DNA of 64,000 nucleotides, from NCBI GenBank assembly GCA_009746045.1, contig RPFO01000938.1, positions 477,742-541,741 on the forward strand, given 5' to 3'. The stretch comes from Mesostigma viride. Taxonomy: Eukaryota > Streptophyta > Mesostigmatophyceae > Mesostigmatales > Mesostigmataceae. Under the pieces are notes generated by a model. It was not told the origin of the DNA. It saw only the letters and a program-made list of their open reading frames with translations, and ran no database searches. Positions within the stretch are counted from its first letter, which is position 1. The number at the start of each line of letters is the position of its first letter. Shown here piece by piece: positions 11,501-23,700 of the stretch. Position numbers and translations under genes: made by a program.

Positions 11501-14500
11501 CCATGAAGAAGATGGTCCATGAAGAAGATGGCCCATGAAGAAGATGGCCCATGAAGAAGATGGCCCATGAAGAAGATGGCCCATGAAGAAGATGGTCCAT
11601 GAAGAAGATGGCCCATGAAGAAGATGGTCCATGAAGAAGATGGGCCATGAAGAAGATGGTCCATGAAGAAGATGGCCCATGAAGAAGATGGCCCATGAAG
11701 AAGATGGTCCATGGAGAAGATGGGCCATGAAGAAGATGGCCCATGAAGAAGATGGTCCATGAAGAAGATGGCCCATGGAGAAGATGGTCCATGAAGAAGA
11801 TGGGCCATGAAGAAGATGGCCCATGAAGAAGATGGTCCATGAAGAAGATGGTCCATGAAGAAGATGGCCCATGGAGAAGATGGCCCATGAAGAAGATGGT
11901 CCATGAAGAAGATGGGCCATGAAGAAGATGGCCCATGAAGAAGATGGCCCATGGAGAAGGTGGTCCATGAAGAAGATGGCCCATGAAGAAGATGGCCCAT
12001 GAAGAAGATGGGCCATGAAGAAGATGGCCCATGAAGAAGGTGGTCCATGAAGAAGATGGGCCATGAAGAAGATGGCCCATGAAGAAGATGGCCCATGAAG
12101 AAGATGGCCCATGAAGAAGATGGCCCATGAAGAAGATGGCCCATGGAGAAGGTGGTCCATGAAGAAGATGGCCCATGAAGAAGATGGCCCATGAAGAAGA
12201 TGGGCCATGAAGAAGATGGCCCATGAAGAAGATGGTCCATGAAGAAGATGGCCCATGAAGAAGATGGTCCATGAAGAAGATGGGCCATGAAGAAGATGGT
12301 CCATGAAGAAGATGGCCCATGAAGAAGATGGCCCATGAAGAAGATGGTCCATGGAGAAGATGGTCCATGAAGAAGATGGGCCATGAAGAAGATGGCCCAT
12401 GAAGAAGATGGTCCATGAAGAAGATGGGCCATGAAGAAGATGGTCCATGAAGAAGATGGCCCATGAAGAAGATGGCCCATGAAGAAGATGGTCCATGGAG
12501 AAGATGGGCCATGAAGAAGATGGCCCATGAAGAAGATGGTCCATGAAGAAGATGGCCCATGGAGAAGATGGTCCATGAAGAAGATGGGCCATGAAGAAGA
12601 TGGCCCATGAAGAAGATGGTCCATGAAGAAGATGGTCCATGAAGAAGATGGCCCATGGAGAAGATGGCCCATGGAGAAGATGGCCCATGAAGAAGATGGT
12701 CCATGAAGAAGATGGGCCATGAAGAAGATGGCCCATGAAGAAGATGGCCCATGGAGAAGGTGGTCCATGAAGAAGATGGCCCATGAAGAAGATGGCCCAT
12801 GAAGAAGATGGGCCATGAAGAAGATGGCCCATGAAGAAGGTGGTCCATGAAGAAGATGGGCCATGAAGAAGATGGCCCATGAAGAAGATGGCCCATGAAG
12901 AAGATGGCCCATGAAGAAGATGGCCCATGAAGAAGATGGCCCATGAAGAAGATGGCCCATGAAGAAGATGGTCAGAGGCACGAAGACCGGGCAAGGAACG
13001 AGGCCAGAGGCAGTGAGCTGACCGGCCAGCACGAGGGTGTGGGCATACCGCAGGGATCGCGAGCAGGAACGGGAGCGAGACGCGCGTCAAGGAATAGGAA
13101 ATGCAGGACAAGGAATAGAAATGCAGAGAAAGAAAATAGGGACGCGAGGCAAGGACACTTAATAATAGGAACCGCAGGACAAGGAATATAAATGCAGAGC
13201 AAGAAAATAGGGACGTGAGGCAAGGACACTTAGTACACACCATAGGAGAAGGACAAAGAGATTCATAGGCAGCATTAGCAACACATGGAGGTAGCCGGTG
13301 CTCCCATTTGCCCCGCCAGCATTAGCAAAACATGGGGGCAACAAATTCTGCTCACACTTGTCACGCTTGAGCGAGTACTCAAGCCCGCAGCTGCCCTCGA
13401 GGATGTCCGGGTCGTCAGGATACGAATAGCCCTGGTTGGGTGGGGTGGGTAGAGCACGCAATTACGCTCCGCCATCATCTACACACTCATCAGTCATCAT
13501 TCGAACAAGAGCTTAGGGCAGCGCGCAAGGACATAACCAGCAGCGCGCATGCCCACAGCAAGCCGCGCGCAAGGACGCAGCTAGCCAAAACCACGCCCAC
13601 GACCACACAGACGGTAAAATGGAAAATGGCACCCACAATGATGGTCGGGAAGGGAACGGGATGTCAGCCACAAGGACGTCCCTGACTAACTGAGAGCAAA
13701 AAGCAACTCTGCCTGGCTGTACGCGCATGTAGCTGCCCCGAGTGTTTGCCATGGCATACGCTTTAGCTCGTAGCGCTGGACCGATCATATCTATCCTGGT
13801 AACCCTGTACAAGGCCTGAAGACGACCACTTTACTGACTAGAGTTAGTTTCGTAGCGCTGGACTGATCATATTTATCCTGGTAACCCTGTACAAGGCCTC
13901 AAGACGACCACTTTACTGACTAGAGTTAGTTTCGTAGCGCTGGACCGATCATATCTATCCTGGTAACCCTGTACAAGGCCTGAAGACGACCACTTTACTA
14001 ACTAAAGTTAGTTTCGTAGCGCTGGACCGATCATATTTATCCTGGTAACCCTGTACAAGGCCTCAAGACGACCACTTTACTGACTAAAGTTAGTTTCGTA
14101 GCGCTGGACTGATCATATTTATCCTGGTAACCCTGTACAAGGCCTGAAGACGACCACTTTACTGACTAAAGTTAGTTTCGTAGCGCTGGACTGATCATAT
14201 TTATCCTGGTAACCCTGTACAAGGCCTCAAGACGACCACTTTACTGACTAGAGTTAGTTTCGTAGCGCTGGACCGATCATATCTATCCTGGTAACCCTGT
14301 ACAAGGCCTGAAGACGACCACTTTACTAACTAAAGTTAGTTTCGTAGCGCTGGACCGATCATATTTATCCTGGTAACCCTGTACAAGGCCTCAAGACGAC
14401 CACTTTACTGACTAAAGTTAGTTTCGTAGCGCTGGACCGATCATATTTATCCTGGTAACCCTGTACAAGGCCTGAAGACGACCACTTTACTAACTAAAGT

Positions 14501-17500
14501 TAGTTTACTAGGGGGGATGACTAGGGGCTTGGTTGATCAAACAGGGGGGGCTTGGTTGATTAAACAGACGGTGGCTATCCCTGTGGCGCAGGTGGCGCCC
14601 AACGCCGTCCCCGAGGTGGCCACGAAATATTTTACTGTTAGCTTTGCCAGTTAGTCAAGGGTGGCGTTTCCCTGCTTTCTCAACAGAGATCCATCGTGCC
14701 GCCTCACTTCGGCCCGTCCTTTCGCATGCAGCACAGACACACCCCTACGGGACCCTACACCTCTCCCCCTCGGTGCTGCATGCCAACCCTTACTCACGTA
14801 CTCAACACCGCAACCGCAACCATCCCAACACAGCCAGCTACCTCCCCTGTCGCACCAAGGTAAACCGGTTGTATCACCACAACAGCAGGAGCGAACACGA
14901 GAAAACCCACCAAAATTATCCCTCTATACAGCACACCACAACCCCATAACACTAACAATACTATACCATACCCTAATACTATACCATCCATGATACTATA
15001 CCGTACCCTGATACTATACCCTAATACTAAACCATCAGTGCAACATCTCAGTCTGGGTCCCATCAGTACAACATCCCGCTAATAAATGCCATCACTGCAT
15101 TCACAAGGCTCTCTGGCAGACCTGCATCTCATCCCCCCCCCCCCCCCCCCCCAAACCACAACCTGCATGCTGTCTAGACATCTTGCGTCGGGGTGGTGGC
15201 CCTGGACATGCACCAACCAGAAAAATCCAGGCATCTCTTATCACCCATCATCGGTGGCGTCAATAATCTTGTCAGTTCTTTGAGAATTTCAAGTTCCCCC
15301 CAACACAGCCTCCTGGCTAGCCGCGCGCTGCTCATCTCCCACACAACATCTCACCTCCCATGCCACCTTTCCCTCGCGCCCCCCCCGCCCCTTAATACCC
15401 TTTGTGTTGTCCAGACACACCATGGGCCATTCTCGTATGAACACCGCATGCACTACGCCGCATTATACACTGTATGATTTATCACTCTAGACAGTCCCGA
15501 CCGACCACGCTCACCTCGCACATCCATTCTCATCTCACATGCCACCACTCGCTTGCCATGCCCTCTCTCACCTCACACGTCACCTCGGTCTTGGCAAACC
15601 GCAGGTGCCTGGGCAGATCGGCCTCACACTTCCACTGGATGTCGCGCCCGTCGCTGCCCACGTTGCGGCATTGGACCGCGTCTGAGGCCGCCAGGGCCAC
15701 GGCGCGGGAAGAGGGGACAAAAGAACACAGAGAGGAGACACAGGGAGGAAAAGAATTAGCAAGAAAAGGAGAAGGGACGCAGGGAGCAGGCACTGGACTA
15801 AGCCTGTGGTCACCAGGGCCGGAAGTGCAGGGCAGCAGAGAACAGAGCAGAGCAGGGAAGCAGAGAACAGAGCCGGTGACACGAGCAGGGCAGCCGGAGT
15901 GATGTGAGGACTGAGATCATGCCATCATGCACAGGCCGCTCCAAACAGACAAACAAACAAACAAACAAACCGACCGACCGACCCACCGACCGACCGACCG
16001 ACCGACCGACCGACCGACCGACCGACCGACCGACCGACCGACCGACCGACCGACCGACCGACCGACCGACCGACCGACCGACCGACCGACCGACCGACCA
16101 ACCGACCGACCGACCGATCGACCGACCGACCGACGGACCGACCGACCGATGGACCGACGGACCGACGGACCGACGGGCTGACGGGCCGGCGGACCGACGG
16201 AGCGACGGAGCGACTGACCGACCGAACGGCGGACCGACGGACCGACCGACGGACCGACGGACCGACGGACCGACGGACGGACCGACCGACCGACCGACCG
16301 ACCGACCGACCGACCGACCGACCGACCGACCGACCGACCGACCGACCGACCGACGACCGACCGACCGACCGACCGACCGACGACCGACCGACCGACCGAC
16401 CGACGACCGACCGACCGACCGACCGACCGACCGACCGACCGACCGACGGACCGACCGACCGACGGACCGACGGACCGACGGACCAACGGGCCGACGGGCC
16501 GGCGGAGCGACGGAGCGACGGAGCGACTGACCGACCGAACGGCGGACCGACGGACCGACCGACCGACCGACCGACCGACGGACCGACCGACCGACCGACA
16601 GACCGACCGACCGACCGACGGACGGACCGACCGACCGACCGACCGACCGACCGACCGACCGACCGACCGACCGACCGACCGACCGACCGACCGACCGACC
16701 GACCGACCGACCGACCGACCGACCGACCGACCGACCGACCGACCGACCGACCGACCGACCGACCGACCGACCGACCGACCGACCGACCGACCGACCGACC
16801 GACCGACCGACCGACCGACCGACCGACCGACCGACCGACCGACCGACCGACCGACCGACCGACCGACCGACCGACCGACCGACCGACCGACCGACCGACC
16901 GACCGACCGACCGACCGACCGACCGACCGACCGACCGACCGACCGACCGACCCACCCACCCACCCACCACCCACCCACCACCCACCCACCCACCCACCCA
17001 CCCACCCACCCACCACCCACCCACCCACCCACCCACCCACCCACCCACCCACCACCCACCCACCCACCCACCCACCCACCCACCCACCCACCCACCCACC
17101 CACACCACCCACCCACCCACCCACCCACCCACCCACACCCACCGACCGACGGACCGACGGACCGACGGACCGACCGACCGACCGACCCACCGACCGACCC
17201 ACCGACCGACCCACCGACCGACCGACCGACCGACCGACCGACCGACCGACCGACCGACCGACCACCGACCGACCGACCGACCGACCGACCGACCGACCGA
17301 CCGACCGACCGACCGACCGACCGACCGACCGACCGACCGACCGACCGACCGACCGACCGACCGACCGACCGACCGACCGACCGACCGACCGACCGACCGA
17401 CCGACCGACCGACCGACCGACCGACCGACCGACCGACCGACCGACCGACCGACCGACCGACCGACCGACCGACCGACCGACCGACCGACCCACCGACCCA

Positions 17501-18437
17501 CCCACCGACCCACCCACCGACCCACCCACCCACCCACCCACCCACCCACCCACCCACCACCCACCCACCCACCCACCCACCCACCCACCCACCGACGGAC
17601 CGACGGACCGACCGACCGACCGACCGACCGACCGACCGACCGACCGACCGACCGACCGACCGACCGACGACCGACCGACCGACCGACCGACCGACCGACC
17701 GACCGACCGACCGACCGACCGACCGACCGACCGACCGACCGACCGACCGACCGACCGACCGACCGACCGACCGACCGACCGACCGACCGACCGACCGACC
17801 GACCGACCGACCGACCGACCGACCGACCGACCGACCGACCGACCGACCGACCGACCGACCGACCGACCGACCGACCGACCGACAAACCAAGGAGACAAAC
17901 GAGAGCTGAAGTCAGCACCTCACCACGTCAGGTAACGTCACCATGCACAGGTCAGGTCCTCACAAAATCTGCCATGGCTGCCCGAGAGACGGCGCACAAA
18001 AGAAGTGCCAAGTGGCGGGGTTGAGAGTAGAGGACGTGCCCAGGCAGGTTCATATCCACAAACGACCCGCCCCACCCAAGCCCCCCATCATCATATGCCA
18101 AGCCACCAGCCTATAAACCCACACGGTCAACTGAATATTTTGGATACCTCCCACCGTGAACGCTTCCAGCTGTCAATACCCTCGCCCCCCACGCCGTCAG
18201 TACTTCATCTGTGGCTGGCTTTCTCACCCGTTCGCACTATTATTCGTACATCCGTGGTGGCAGCCACACCCATCTTACTCGTACATCCGCAGCGGTAGCC
18301 ACACCACCACTAGAACTTCTATATGACAAAAAAAGGGCTTACCCAGCTCTACCTCGCAGCCACCGGTACAGACGAGCTGGGGAACGGGGTCCGACCGCCG
18401 GCCGGCGGTCATCTTGCCGCTCTGGAGGGTGAGAACC
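8538..18437 (-). CDS. SARAF: SARAF-like store-operated calcium entry regulator (5' exon not found)
   Basis: In animals SARAF is an ER membrane protein that slows store-operated calcium entry. Six exons on the minus strand join in phase: 18437–18343, 15681–15572, 13431–13365, 10665–10550, 9991–9916, 8980–8538. Seen: RRSDPVPQLVC (lumenal start), DIQWKCEADL with paired cysteines, GSCGLEYSL (family signature), a His/Tyr-rich stretch, one membrane segment (WLMYGVLAFIAYGLY, fifth exon), then a Gly/Pro/Tyr-rich cytosolic tail ending GTRRR, as in animal SARAF. About 300 residues are recovered. The signal-peptide exon upstream of 18437 was not found. The first exon's donor is placed at 18343 (GTAAGC) because only this keeps the frame. 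The introns hold about 5 kb of satellite repeats. Family assignment is firm; function in this organism is inferred. Confidence 0.82.
10776..12973. repeat. 16-bp minisatellite, about 137 copies, inside a SARAF intron
   Basis: Unit ATGAAGAAGATGGCCC, with GGC/GGT/GGG and AAG/GAG variants mixed through the array. Because 16 is not a multiple of 3 and the unit has no stop on the reverse strand, all three reverse frames stay open for over 700 codons, giving a spurious 16-residue protein repeat. The array lies in the intron between the exons at 13431–13365 and 10665–10550. Confidence 0.95.
13750..14510. repeat. 82-bp tandem repeat, about nine copies
   Basis: Unit runs from TTTCGTAGCGCTGGAC through TATCCTGGTAACCCTGTACA and GACGACCACTTTACT to AGTTAG. 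Copies tend to alternate at CCTGAAG/CCTCAAG, hinting at dimeric higher-order units. It lies in the SARAF intron between exons 15681–15572 and 13431–13365. There are no unique spacers, so it is not a CRISPR array. Confidence 0.93.
14511..15571. other. Rest of SARAF intron
   Basis: Contains ATACTATACC-type short repeats (about 14955–15040) and a poly-C run (about 15127–15152). No coding signal. Confidence 0.6.
15940..17883. repeat. (GACC)n tetranucleotide satellite with (CACC)n blocks, 1.9 kb
   Basis: Starts as (AAAC)n, changes to (GACC)n, has a diverged GGAC-rich stretch at about 16130–16560, then long perfect (GACC)n. Embedded (CACC)n blocks lie at about 16950–17140 and 17505–17595. It lies in the first recognised SARAF intron. 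All frames lack stops, giving spurious Arg/Ser/Val/Gly or Asp/Arg/Pro/Thr repeat proteins. Confidence 0.97.
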
Positions 18438-19689
18438 CTGCCAGGCGTGCACACACGGGTGCGCCGGGGTGACGCATGCCAACGGTCACCGCGGGGGATC
18501 AGCACACGGTGGGCATGAGAGATAGTTTTCGCACACGAAGCCGCAAAGCCAGTCGTGTGCATCGGCTTGCCTTCAGCGCGAGCATTTGACAGCAGCCAAG
18601 CAAAATATCAATGGCCAGAAAAATATCAATGGCAGCCTTTTCGTATTTACTCATCACACATTCAGGAAAGCCGTTGCTGCTTTGAAACGAGCTTCCTTTA
18701 TTCATGAAGGCAATCATCCCGTAGTATGAAACACACAAGTCCTTTCTAGTCTTAAACCTGTATAAACCGCAAGGAGAGGCCAGGAGGAAGCATGCTTTGC
18801 ATAACAACAGGAATACAGGCGTGGATCGTTGAACCTCCTGAGCCCGTGGACCGGAGTGCTATAGCCAAGGATGTTTTGTAACACACGGAGTACTAATAAG
18901 GGGACTCTTCTAAAGTATTTCCCCGTACATATTACTTCCAAGAAATTCGGCAGGCCATGACAAGCCAATTCCTACCGACAATTACACAAACAAAAAATGG
19001 GTAAGTGACGAGAACTTACTTAACGTTCGCGATGGGAACGGATCGTCCATAGTAGTCTGCCCAGGCGGTACCCGCGCAAAATAGGAGCCAAGTGAACACC
19101 GCCGTAACAAACGCAGTGTTCACGTTTGAAGGCAACCGAAGCATCGCGTCTTGAACCGCTGCTATGCAAAAAATGACGCTCTCTCGCCGTAAGCTTTCTG
19201 AAGTTCAATATTCTCGGTGTAACTGCGTAGAAAGCCGAAGTCTGGCCTGCCACGCTCAATCAATCCAGCCACAGCGATTATGCGAGAATCATTGGACAAA
19301 CTTCTGTCATACCGGTATTCTTGCGATTTGTGGCTGATTAAATTGCAACGTTACTCGTTAGGTGCATCGTCCACAACAAAATTCTATGCACAAATTGGCT
19401 CAATAATCTCCGGAAAAGGAGCGATATTTCCCGAAGTTGACAACCCAGTTCGCGCGCAACCGCTGGCCTTACGTGGCATTTGGGTGGCCATGTTTGGGGA
19501 ATGGGGACTATGACGCGCAGAGTCCTTCTGGTCACTGCCGGCAGCGCTAGCCGGACGTAAATGCGGTGTTCGACCGCCGCCCGGGCGCGCACGCAGATCG
19601 CCAGATGCGCGCCAGCCGCACGACCGGCTGTGAAGTATCTTGCGACGACCGCCCCTAGAGGCTTCATAAACTGGTCGATCCGTTTCCAT
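18438..19689. other. Upstream of recognised SARAF exons; missing first exon expected here
   Basis: The SARAF exon at 18437–18343 begins one base into a codon after an acceptor, so an exon with a signal peptide should lie upstream on the minus strand. Several short open frames exist here but none gives a clear signal peptide with a matching donor. No repeat is recognised. Confidence 0.4.
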
Positions 19690-20060
19690 TAACTAATTTT
19701 AATAATTAATTACTAATCAATTATTTAATTTTAATCAAATTAATTAATTATTAGTTATTAATGATAAATTAAATTAAATTAAATGATAACATGACTCCGT
19801 TGGGAGATCATGTAGCACATATATTCCGTCCTTGCTGGATGGATGGAGGTGGGCGAAGCCGCGAAACCTAGCTAATCAAACTCTAAGCTAATATACTCTA
19901 GAAAACCCTAGCTACTCTACTCAGCAAAGCGCCCCTTCCTCTTGGGGGGAGGGGGCTTGCCCACACTGACAGGGGCTGGCCGGCGTGTGAGCTAGCCTGG
20001 GCAATCGTCTTCCACCTCTTCTTGTTTTGCATAGCAGTCAAAGCAAGAGAGAGGGAGTGA
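19690..20060 (-). mobile_element. LINE-B 3' fragment (outer copy)
   Basis: Reverse-strand LINE-B: AT-rich TTTAA-type tail (19690–19790), hairpin ACTCCGTTGGGAG (about 19794), 3' UTR, and the coding end with Pro/Lys-rich residues (about 19920–20055). It is directly followed by a second reverse copy. Confidence 0.7.
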
Positions 20061-20440
20061 ATTAAATTAAAATTAAATTAAATTAAATTATAACATGCCT
20101 CCGTGGGGAGGTCATGTAGCACATATTTCATGATGGATGGGGTGGAGGAAGCCGCGTGATCGAACTGTCCTAACTCTATCTAGAAAATCCTACCTACACT
20201 ACTCATCAAAACGCCTCCTCCGCTTGGGGGGAGGTGGCTGGCCCACAGGGTCGGGCGTGTGCGCCTTGACAATCTTCTTCCACCGCGTCTTGTCCTGCAT
20301 GGCAGTCCCGGCAAAGACGGGAGAGAGAGTGGATGCGGTGCTCAAACTGGGCTGGGACCACTAGGTCGTCCCGCAACATCTGAACGTAGTTGGTGACAGG
20401 TTTCCCTACCCTTTGGGAGTGAATGGGAGAGGGAGTGAAT
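20061..20440 (-). mobile_element. LINE-B 3' fragment (second copy)
   Basis: Tail ATTAAATTAAATTAAATTA (about 20062–20090), hairpin CCTCCGTGGGGAGG (about 20098), then the coding end, including VGKPVTNYVQML and LVVPAQFEHRIHSLS on the reverse strand (about 20210–20410). The tail of this copy sits at the interrupted coding end of its neighbour, so one inserted next to or into the other. Confidence 0.7.
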
Positions 20441-20514
20441 GCGATGTCCAAACGGGGCTGGGACCACTAGGTCGGCCAGAAACTGCTGTGTATAGGTCAT
20501 GGCAGCTGGCGCCG

Positions 20515-21378
20515 ATGGCTGAGCAGCTCGCCGCCCTGAACGCGCCTGACGGCCCACTCAACACTCTCTCGGCCAAGGTCAACAACATTGAAGCCAGAGT
20601 CGCCCTTAAGCTCCAGCCTCAGTTTACTGCTACGCAAGAGCACATTGCCACCAAAGTTTCCGAGGCCACAGCCACTGTGACCACCCGCCTTAACCAGGTG
20701 GAAGGCCGAGTCGGCCAAGGCACCGTGAAACTTGAGGCAGTTGCCGCCAAGGTAGACGCCCTGGCCACGCAGGTCCCCGAGATCGCCGAGCGAACGGCCA
20801 CCATCGCCGCCCAACCTGCTGGTAGGGCTAGTGATGACCCCTCGACTCGCGCCTCCTGGGCGGACCTGCTCAAGAGCCAGGCATCCTCTACCACGACCGC
20901 CATCACCACCAAGCTCCAGGAGCTGGAAGACACGCGCCGCGAGGCCGCTGACCGCGACCGTCGCCGCTGCCGGGTCATCCTCAGGCGCTTCGACATGCTG
21001 CCGGAGGAGACCCCAGACTCTCTTCTCGACGAGCTGAAGAAACAGCTCTTGGCGCGCATGCAGCTGCCAGGTGCGATACTGCAGGGCGCCTACCGCCTGC
21101 CCCATCCACGGGCCAAGGCTGGGCCCCCTCCAGTGGTCCTCACCTTCAGCGACATCACAGCCCGAGTTCGGTTCCTCTCTCGCCGCAAGAAGCTGGTGGA
21201 CACCTCCTGGTCGCTTGACGACGACCTGACGCCAGCCCAGCAGCAGCAACGCCGCGATCAGTGGCCCGACTACATCCGCCACAAGACCAACCCCGAGAAG
21301 CCCCAAGTGTACTGGCGGGGCGGGGACCTCTACGTCAACAAGAAACTGTGGAAGCCCCCCCGGGCTTCCCCGGGATAG
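20515..21378 (+). CDS. LINE ORF1 protein, apparently intact
   Basis: 287-residue open frame from the ATG at 20515. ORF1 proteins of L1-type retrotransposons coat the element RNA as trimers and act as nucleic-acid chaperones. Seen: an N-terminal region rich in heptad-like Ala/Val/Leu/Lys/Glu (residues ~10–100, likely coiled coil), a linker with RASWADLLKS, a basic RDRRRCRVILRRFD strand starting the RRM-like part, FLSRRKKLVD, LDDDLTPAQQQQRRDQWP and YWRGGDLYVNKKLW at the C-terminus. That final block matches the conserved C-terminal domain of ORF1p-like proteins. The open frame also extends upstream into LINE-B antisense sequence, but that part is not family-like. No reverse transcriptase follows directly. 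Confidence 0.78.
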   Translation: MAEQLAALNAPDGPLNTLSAKVNNIEARVALKLQPQFTATQEHIATKVSEATATVTTRLNQVEGRVGQGTVKLEAVAAKVDALATQVPEIAERTATIAAQPAGRASDDPSTRASWADLLKSQASSTTTAITTKLQELEDTRREAADRDRRRCRVILRRFDMLPEETPDSLLDELKKQLLARMQLPGAILQGAYRLPHPRAKAGPPPVVLTFSDITARVRFLSRRKKLVDTSWSLDDDLTPAQQQQRRDQWPDYIRHKTNPEKPQVYWRGGDLYVNKKLWKPPRASPG

Positions 21379-21399
21379 AGCACTCCAGCTAGTTGTCTA

Positions 21400-21785
21400 G
21401 ATGGGGGCAATCGATGATGGGATAGCTTAGGCATTACAGCACTTGAAACGATATTAGCGCACAGCGTTATAGTACCTTCAATTAGCTCTGGCACCTTGTG
21501 GCCATCAGCTTGCGCCTTAATTAGCCGACGTCTTGAGCCCACCTCACATTTGTAGCATAAGCTATGCGTCAGCCTACCTATGGTATTGCACTGGTTGTAT
21601 TGCACCCACAGTGTTGCGCCCCGGCACCATGCCGTGGAGAGAGCGCTCTGTGGCCTGCCCACCTGCGGCAGTGAGAGAAGCTAGGGCGCCCTCCCTCCTT
21701 CTCACTGTGTATATAGGGTTGAAGGTTCCTTTACTCTGTATTGGCACCCACGTGACGCAGTCACGTGCTTATTAATTATTAATTA
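21400..21785. other. Unassigned flank of ORF1
   Basis: No reading frame of the reverse transcriptase expected downstream of ORF1 is found; the LINE is truncated or rearranged here. It ends in a TTAATTAATTAA run at about 21772–21790. Confidence 0.4.
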
Positions 21786-21794
21786 ATAGGTCAT

Positions 21795-21990
21795 GGCATG
21801 TTTACCCATCTTTCTAGGAATGTCCTTGGGGCCAGGCCAGGTCAGGATATGCCGCCCCGGCTGGCCAAGCCGCTGGGGGCCGGCCAGGCCGAGGTCCGCG
21901 GCGTCTACCTGACTGGTGCGAGCAAGATGTCCTACAAATGCTATCCTACGCTGTCAAATCTCGTCCGAAATGCGAGGCCTGCCATGGTAC
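21795..21990 (-). mobile_element. LINE-B internal fragment
   Basis: Reverse strand matches the LINE-B block also present at 40735–40920 (segments for RQRRIAFVGHLAR, LGLAGPQRLGQPGRHILTW and neighbouring residues). The frame is damaged. Confidence 0.65.
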
Positions 21991-23700
21991 AAAGATTCTA
22001 AAGACCTATGTGTGGAAAACCCTACATTCAGGGCCTGATGGTAGCATCCTGGTTACCGTGCCGTCTACTAAGCTTGGCGGCCAGTGTTTCCGTGAGAATG
22101 ATCAATTGACTAATTATTCATTAATTAATCGCCAACATCATTTCACTTTTTTGTTGCTTTCCAGTGAGGACAGTATATATCATATTCATATTATTTCATG
22201 GAAACGGCGGCGGTCATGCCATGAACAATGACCATAATGGCGCGACCGACCGCCGACGTTTCCACCATTACCTGATGATGACGTTGTAGCTGCGCTTGTC
22301 GAGCTCCAACGCCCGCCTCATCGCGGAGGTCGAGCGTTCGTTGCTTAAGCTCTGGGCAGCGATGGCGGAGGTGTTATGGGATGTGACATGGTTTTGCGGT
22401 CTGGATGGGAAAAGCCTTGCCTGAGCTGGGCCACGCAGCAGGGGCTGGCCTTGCGACAATGTTCTTTGTGAACCGAGGCCTGGGCGGTGAGGCCCGCGGT
22501 GTTTTGCAGGCAGTAGTCGATGACCGGCGATGGCATGGTGCTCGAGCCGCTTGTCGAGCTTCAGGCGCTGGGCGGTGATGGCGTCGGTGGTGGCGGTGGT
22601 GGCGGTGGAGGCGAGGAGCTTCCGTTCATGGAGGTGGCGGACTGGCGGTGGTGGTGGTGGATCGAGGAGGGGAAGCTCGGCAGCCAGCGTGCCTCCCATG
22701 GCTGCCACATCTGCAGCGAGGGGGGTCACGTGCTGCTCAACTGAAGGCCTCCTCGAGGAGGGCGCGGAATTAAGGCGGAGTCGGTCGTGGCGGAGGCCGG
22801 GAGGAGGGGAGGAAGCCTATAGCTGAGATCTCGGCGTCGGAGCGCCCAGGGATGGAGCAGAGGGCAATGTGCATGCACTGAAGGAGGTGTCGGCACCTGC
22901 ATGCAGCGATTCACTAGCCTCGGCACGTCGGAGAATCATGTCACGAGTCGGCATATGGATGCGCGGCTGTGTTGATCAATTAATGCGGGAGGGTGGTGCA
23001 CAGGGTTCGAGAAGTGACAGCTAGTGTCGTACAAAGGACGTGCATCTTTATTTCAGGCCCTGATGCCAAAACCTGTCGTCGATGGCAAAGTCGGAAAAGA
23101 GGCTGCGCGCGGTTTGGCAGGGCGTTTGGGTTCAATCAGGCGATGCTGAGGGCGAGGCCGCAGTAGGCTCAGCCGAATAAACCACTAAATCTTGATTAGC
23201 TAGTGGCACCGCTGCCTTCCAGGCTGGGGGGCGGGGCTGCGCAGGCGTAGCTTCACGGCTCAGCGCTGCAGCCACCGGCTGCGCGCTGCGTCGTGGTGCG
23301 TTTGCTGGTAATTATTTTGCATAAAAGCTTCAGGCTCGGTACGTACAAATACGGCATTACAATCCGTAACCGATTATAGTAGCAGACTCGCCTTGAAAAG
23401 ACGCAGGCGCCCATCGATCGGTTGCAAGTGATTTGACTGAATTTGGGGCTCAGCCGCAAAAGTTATCACGGGCTCGATCCACCATCAGTACGTGATCGAG
23501 CCATGTCCACTTGTGGCTCGTGCCTGGGGTGCATGGTGGCTCGTGCCCATTGGTCGTGGCTCGTGCAGGCATCCGATAGATATGTACAATATAGATCCGT
23601 GGGATAGTTTTTCCATCCATCCATTGGGTTAATACTCCGTGACTCCCCAATGGGAGCACGTTCCGTTTGAAAATTATTTCCGGGGAAATGGGTGTACGTT
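21991..23700. other. Unassigned region
   Basis: No confident gene. A reverse open frame at 22729–22268 is Ala/Thr/Leu/His-rich with a short stretch (TDAITAQRLKLDKRL) loosely like the coiled-coil part of LINE ORF1; I do not call it. GGTGGC-rich sequence at 22560–22670. Confidence 0.35.

Noticed and set aside
10538-13243. Very long open frames (over 700 codons) with a repeated HLLHGPSSSW-type protein
   Set aside because: They are the reverse translation of the 16-bp minisatellite, open in three frames at once because the unit has no stop; the array is intronic in the SARAF-like gene.
13750-14510. CRISPR-like array
   Set aside because: The 82-bp units are contiguous with no unique spacers, and the genome is eukaryotic.
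15810-17918. Long Arg/Ser/Val/Gly repeat 'proteins'
   Set aside because: Translation of (GACC)n and (CACC)n in every frame; no non-repeat domain.
18499-18968. Candidate SARAF signal-peptide exon in the minus-strand frames here
   Set aside because: No frame gives a clear signal peptide with a donor in the required phase.
22268-22729. Reverse open frame of 153 codons as a second LINE ORF1
   Set aside because: Similarity to ORF1 is limited to a short coiled-coil-like stretch; the conserved C-terminal QQQQRRD/YWRGG block is absent.
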